Origin: an uncultured bacterium
GTDB taxonomy: Bacteria > Bacillota > Clostridia > Oscillospirales > Oscillospiraceae
Length of the DNA: 59,703 nt
NCBI GenBank assembly: GCA_947176765.1
Contig: CAMWRX010000008.1
Span: 1 to 59,703 of the forward strand
Direction: 5' to 3'
Shown: one piece after another, positions 58,394 to 59,703 of the stretch
Position numbering within the stretch: the first letter of the stretch is position 1
Layout: each line of letters opens with the position of its first letter
Notes under the pieces: generated by a model
What the model was told of the DNA's origin: nothing
Databases searched by the model: none
Seen by the model: only the letters and a program-made list of their open reading frames with translations
Program-made: the position numbers and the translations under genes

Positions 58394-59662
58394 TCACTCT
58401 TTGTGCTGCATCCCCCGCAGCGCCATGATGGCCGCCTCTTCGCGGGTCACCAGATCGTGGGGGCGCGTGCCGTTGGTAATCCCAGCGGCTATCGCTGCCG
58501 CCAGCTCCTCCTCCGCCCAGCACTGATTGTGATCCGCTCTCATCTCGGCCCTGATCTTGGTGATCTCATCCCGCACAATCTTGCGGATCTGCTCTTCGGT
58601 CATGTTATTGCCCTCCTCGTTGATTTCTTCCGCCGCAGAATAATCCACCCACGGCAGTTTCCCGTGCTTTGTCCACGTCCGGCTGCCCACCGTCCCGGGG
58701 AGCTTTTGCGACCCCGCCGTGTTGGTCAGCGTGGAGCACTGCACCCCGCCCTGCCATTTGGGCGTGGACTCCACCACTACGCCGCCGCCTACATAGATGC
58801 CGATATGCCCATCCATCCACACAGCCTCGCCGGGAACGATCCGGGAAAAGTCGGTGGACACCTCCCGGCAGCAGTCGATCATCTTCTTGGCATCGTAGTC
58901 GGGCACACCGTTGCAGGCGTAACCCGCGCCGCCATAGGTACGGGACAGATCGCCGCTCCAGCCCCAGAGGATGCCCTTGATGAGCCCCACGCAGTCGAAC
59001 AGGAAGCCCTTCCCCTTGATGGCGTTGGCCTTGGCCAGCCACTGTTTGTTGGTCTGTGCGTTGGAGCCGTTGGTGGTGGCCCTGGTAATCATTTTGTCGG
59101 TGGCAGGCCACCCCCAGGGCCCCAGCATATAGCTGGTCTTGTAGTTCCTCGCGATGTCCAGCGCCTTGGCACACAGCGCTGCGGCGGTCATGATGAAATT
59201 CATGCTTATCCCTCCCGTGAATTTGTCATAGAATTCCTGGGCCAGCGCGGCACGGCGGTCTTTGGTCTCCTGGAGCTTTTTCGGGTCGGTGGTGCTGGCC
59301 GGCCGCTCGAAGTCCAGCAGCACCGCGTCGGACGCCTCCCGGACGCTGGACGTGGTGCGGAGCTTGTCCCACACCCCACGAAACAGGGCTTGCAGCTCCT
59401 GGAGCAAGAATTCTACTTGCATATCCAGGTCGCCGATAGAGCGCCCCCAGCCTTTTGCTACGTCTAACAGCATAGCTTTTCGGCTGGGGTGTGTCCACTG
59501 AGCCAGCCCATACCCAGCGCAGTCATTGACGAAGCCGTCATAGGTGCCGTTATCCACCGCCGCTGTATAGGTGGTGTCGGTAAAGCCCAGCTTTGCCTCG
59601 TAGGTGTTTTGAAGGTTCTGGGGGTTCAGCCCACTCTCAGCGTACAGGTTGTCAACGCCAAT
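58394..59662 (-). pseudogene. Phage-type tail lysozyme/peptidase with SLH end, 5' truncated
   Basis: An open frame of about 420 codons that reads like a phage cell-wall hydrolase. Its first visible residues, DNLYAESGLNPQNLQ, and then DCAGYGLAQWT match the start of a phage tail-tip lysozyme domain, but normal proteins have about 20-30 more residues and a Met before them. Here a TAG stop lies immediately upstream (59663-59665) and no ATG is in frame; the first usable start is GTG at 59557 inside the domain. A middle part (FLFDCVGLIKGILW, with MDGHIGIYVGGG) resembles NlpC/P60 hydrolases and the C-terminus AEEELAAAIAAGITNGTRPHDLVTREEAAI (in part) is an SLH-type repeat. Either a broken gene or one using a late start. 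Confidence 0.6.
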
Positions 59663-59703
59663 CTAAAATTGTAAGAAAACGCCGAAGAAATTTTGTAGTT
59701 TTT

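Overview
The window looks like the chromosome of a GC-rich, spore-forming Clostridia bacterium, most likely an Oscillospiraceae-type gut anaerobe (Flavonifractor/Intestinimonas-like). The basis is high GC by eye, strong AGGAGG ribosome sites, CotF-family spore coat proteins, a tandem Spo0A-box-like site, a 2-hydroxyacyl-CoA dehydratase activase system and an FMN riboswitch controlling an ECF-type RibU. The genus call is inference; no rRNA gene is present.

Positions 1-8363 are mostly minus strand: the start of a BlaR1-type sensor with its BlaI repressor; a HAD phosphatase-MFS-glycerophosphodiesterase operon; riboswitch-controlled ribU; a divergent SLOG gene; a tiny membrane protein; and xth coupled to a GT-C glycosyltransferase. 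Positions 8491-16568 run on the plus strand: asnB, then a giant activase, an acetyltransferase, the matching dehydratase-like component and a second acetyltransferase. Positions 16585-21146 hold a uridine phosphorylase, two exported proteins, an XRE/DUF2975 pair, and a coupled sirtuin-CPBP protease pair. Positions 21149-29550 are a full arginine operon, argG-argH-PAS-argC-argJ-argB-argD-argF, with a TGAAT-rich ArgR-like control region shared with the divergent nifS-nifU operon.

Positions 31600-42762 are again mostly minus strand: a P-type ATPase; a response regulator-ABC transporter-small membrane proteins-histidine kinase locus; two spore coat proteins; an AT-rich HTH-kinase fusion gene; and an ATP-grasp ligase with two esterases.

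The most unusual region is 42913-52763. A tRNA-Thr(CGT) gene has been cut in two in its variable loop by an element of about 9.7 kb (43015-52686). The element has 17-nt perfect inverted repeats at its ends and a 4-nt ggtc duplication. It carries an intact tRNA-Thr copy with its own promoter and terminator near its left end, which would restore the lost gene. Its cargo is a VbhA-like antitoxin with a Fic toxin, and a type I restriction-modification operon (hsdM-hsdS-X-hsdR) in which X is a class III nucleotide cyclase-like protein. It also carries ICE-type remnants: a DUF6809-like protein, a sigma-like protein, and a wrecked large serine recombinase next to the right end. This is the best candidate for an undescribed system.

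From 52800 to the end the core genome resumes on the plus strand: a MalY/PatB lyase, rimM, a trmD-acetyltransferase fusion, a DegV protein, a methyltransferase and rsmA. A decayed amidase start and a 5'-truncated phage-type lysozyme follow.
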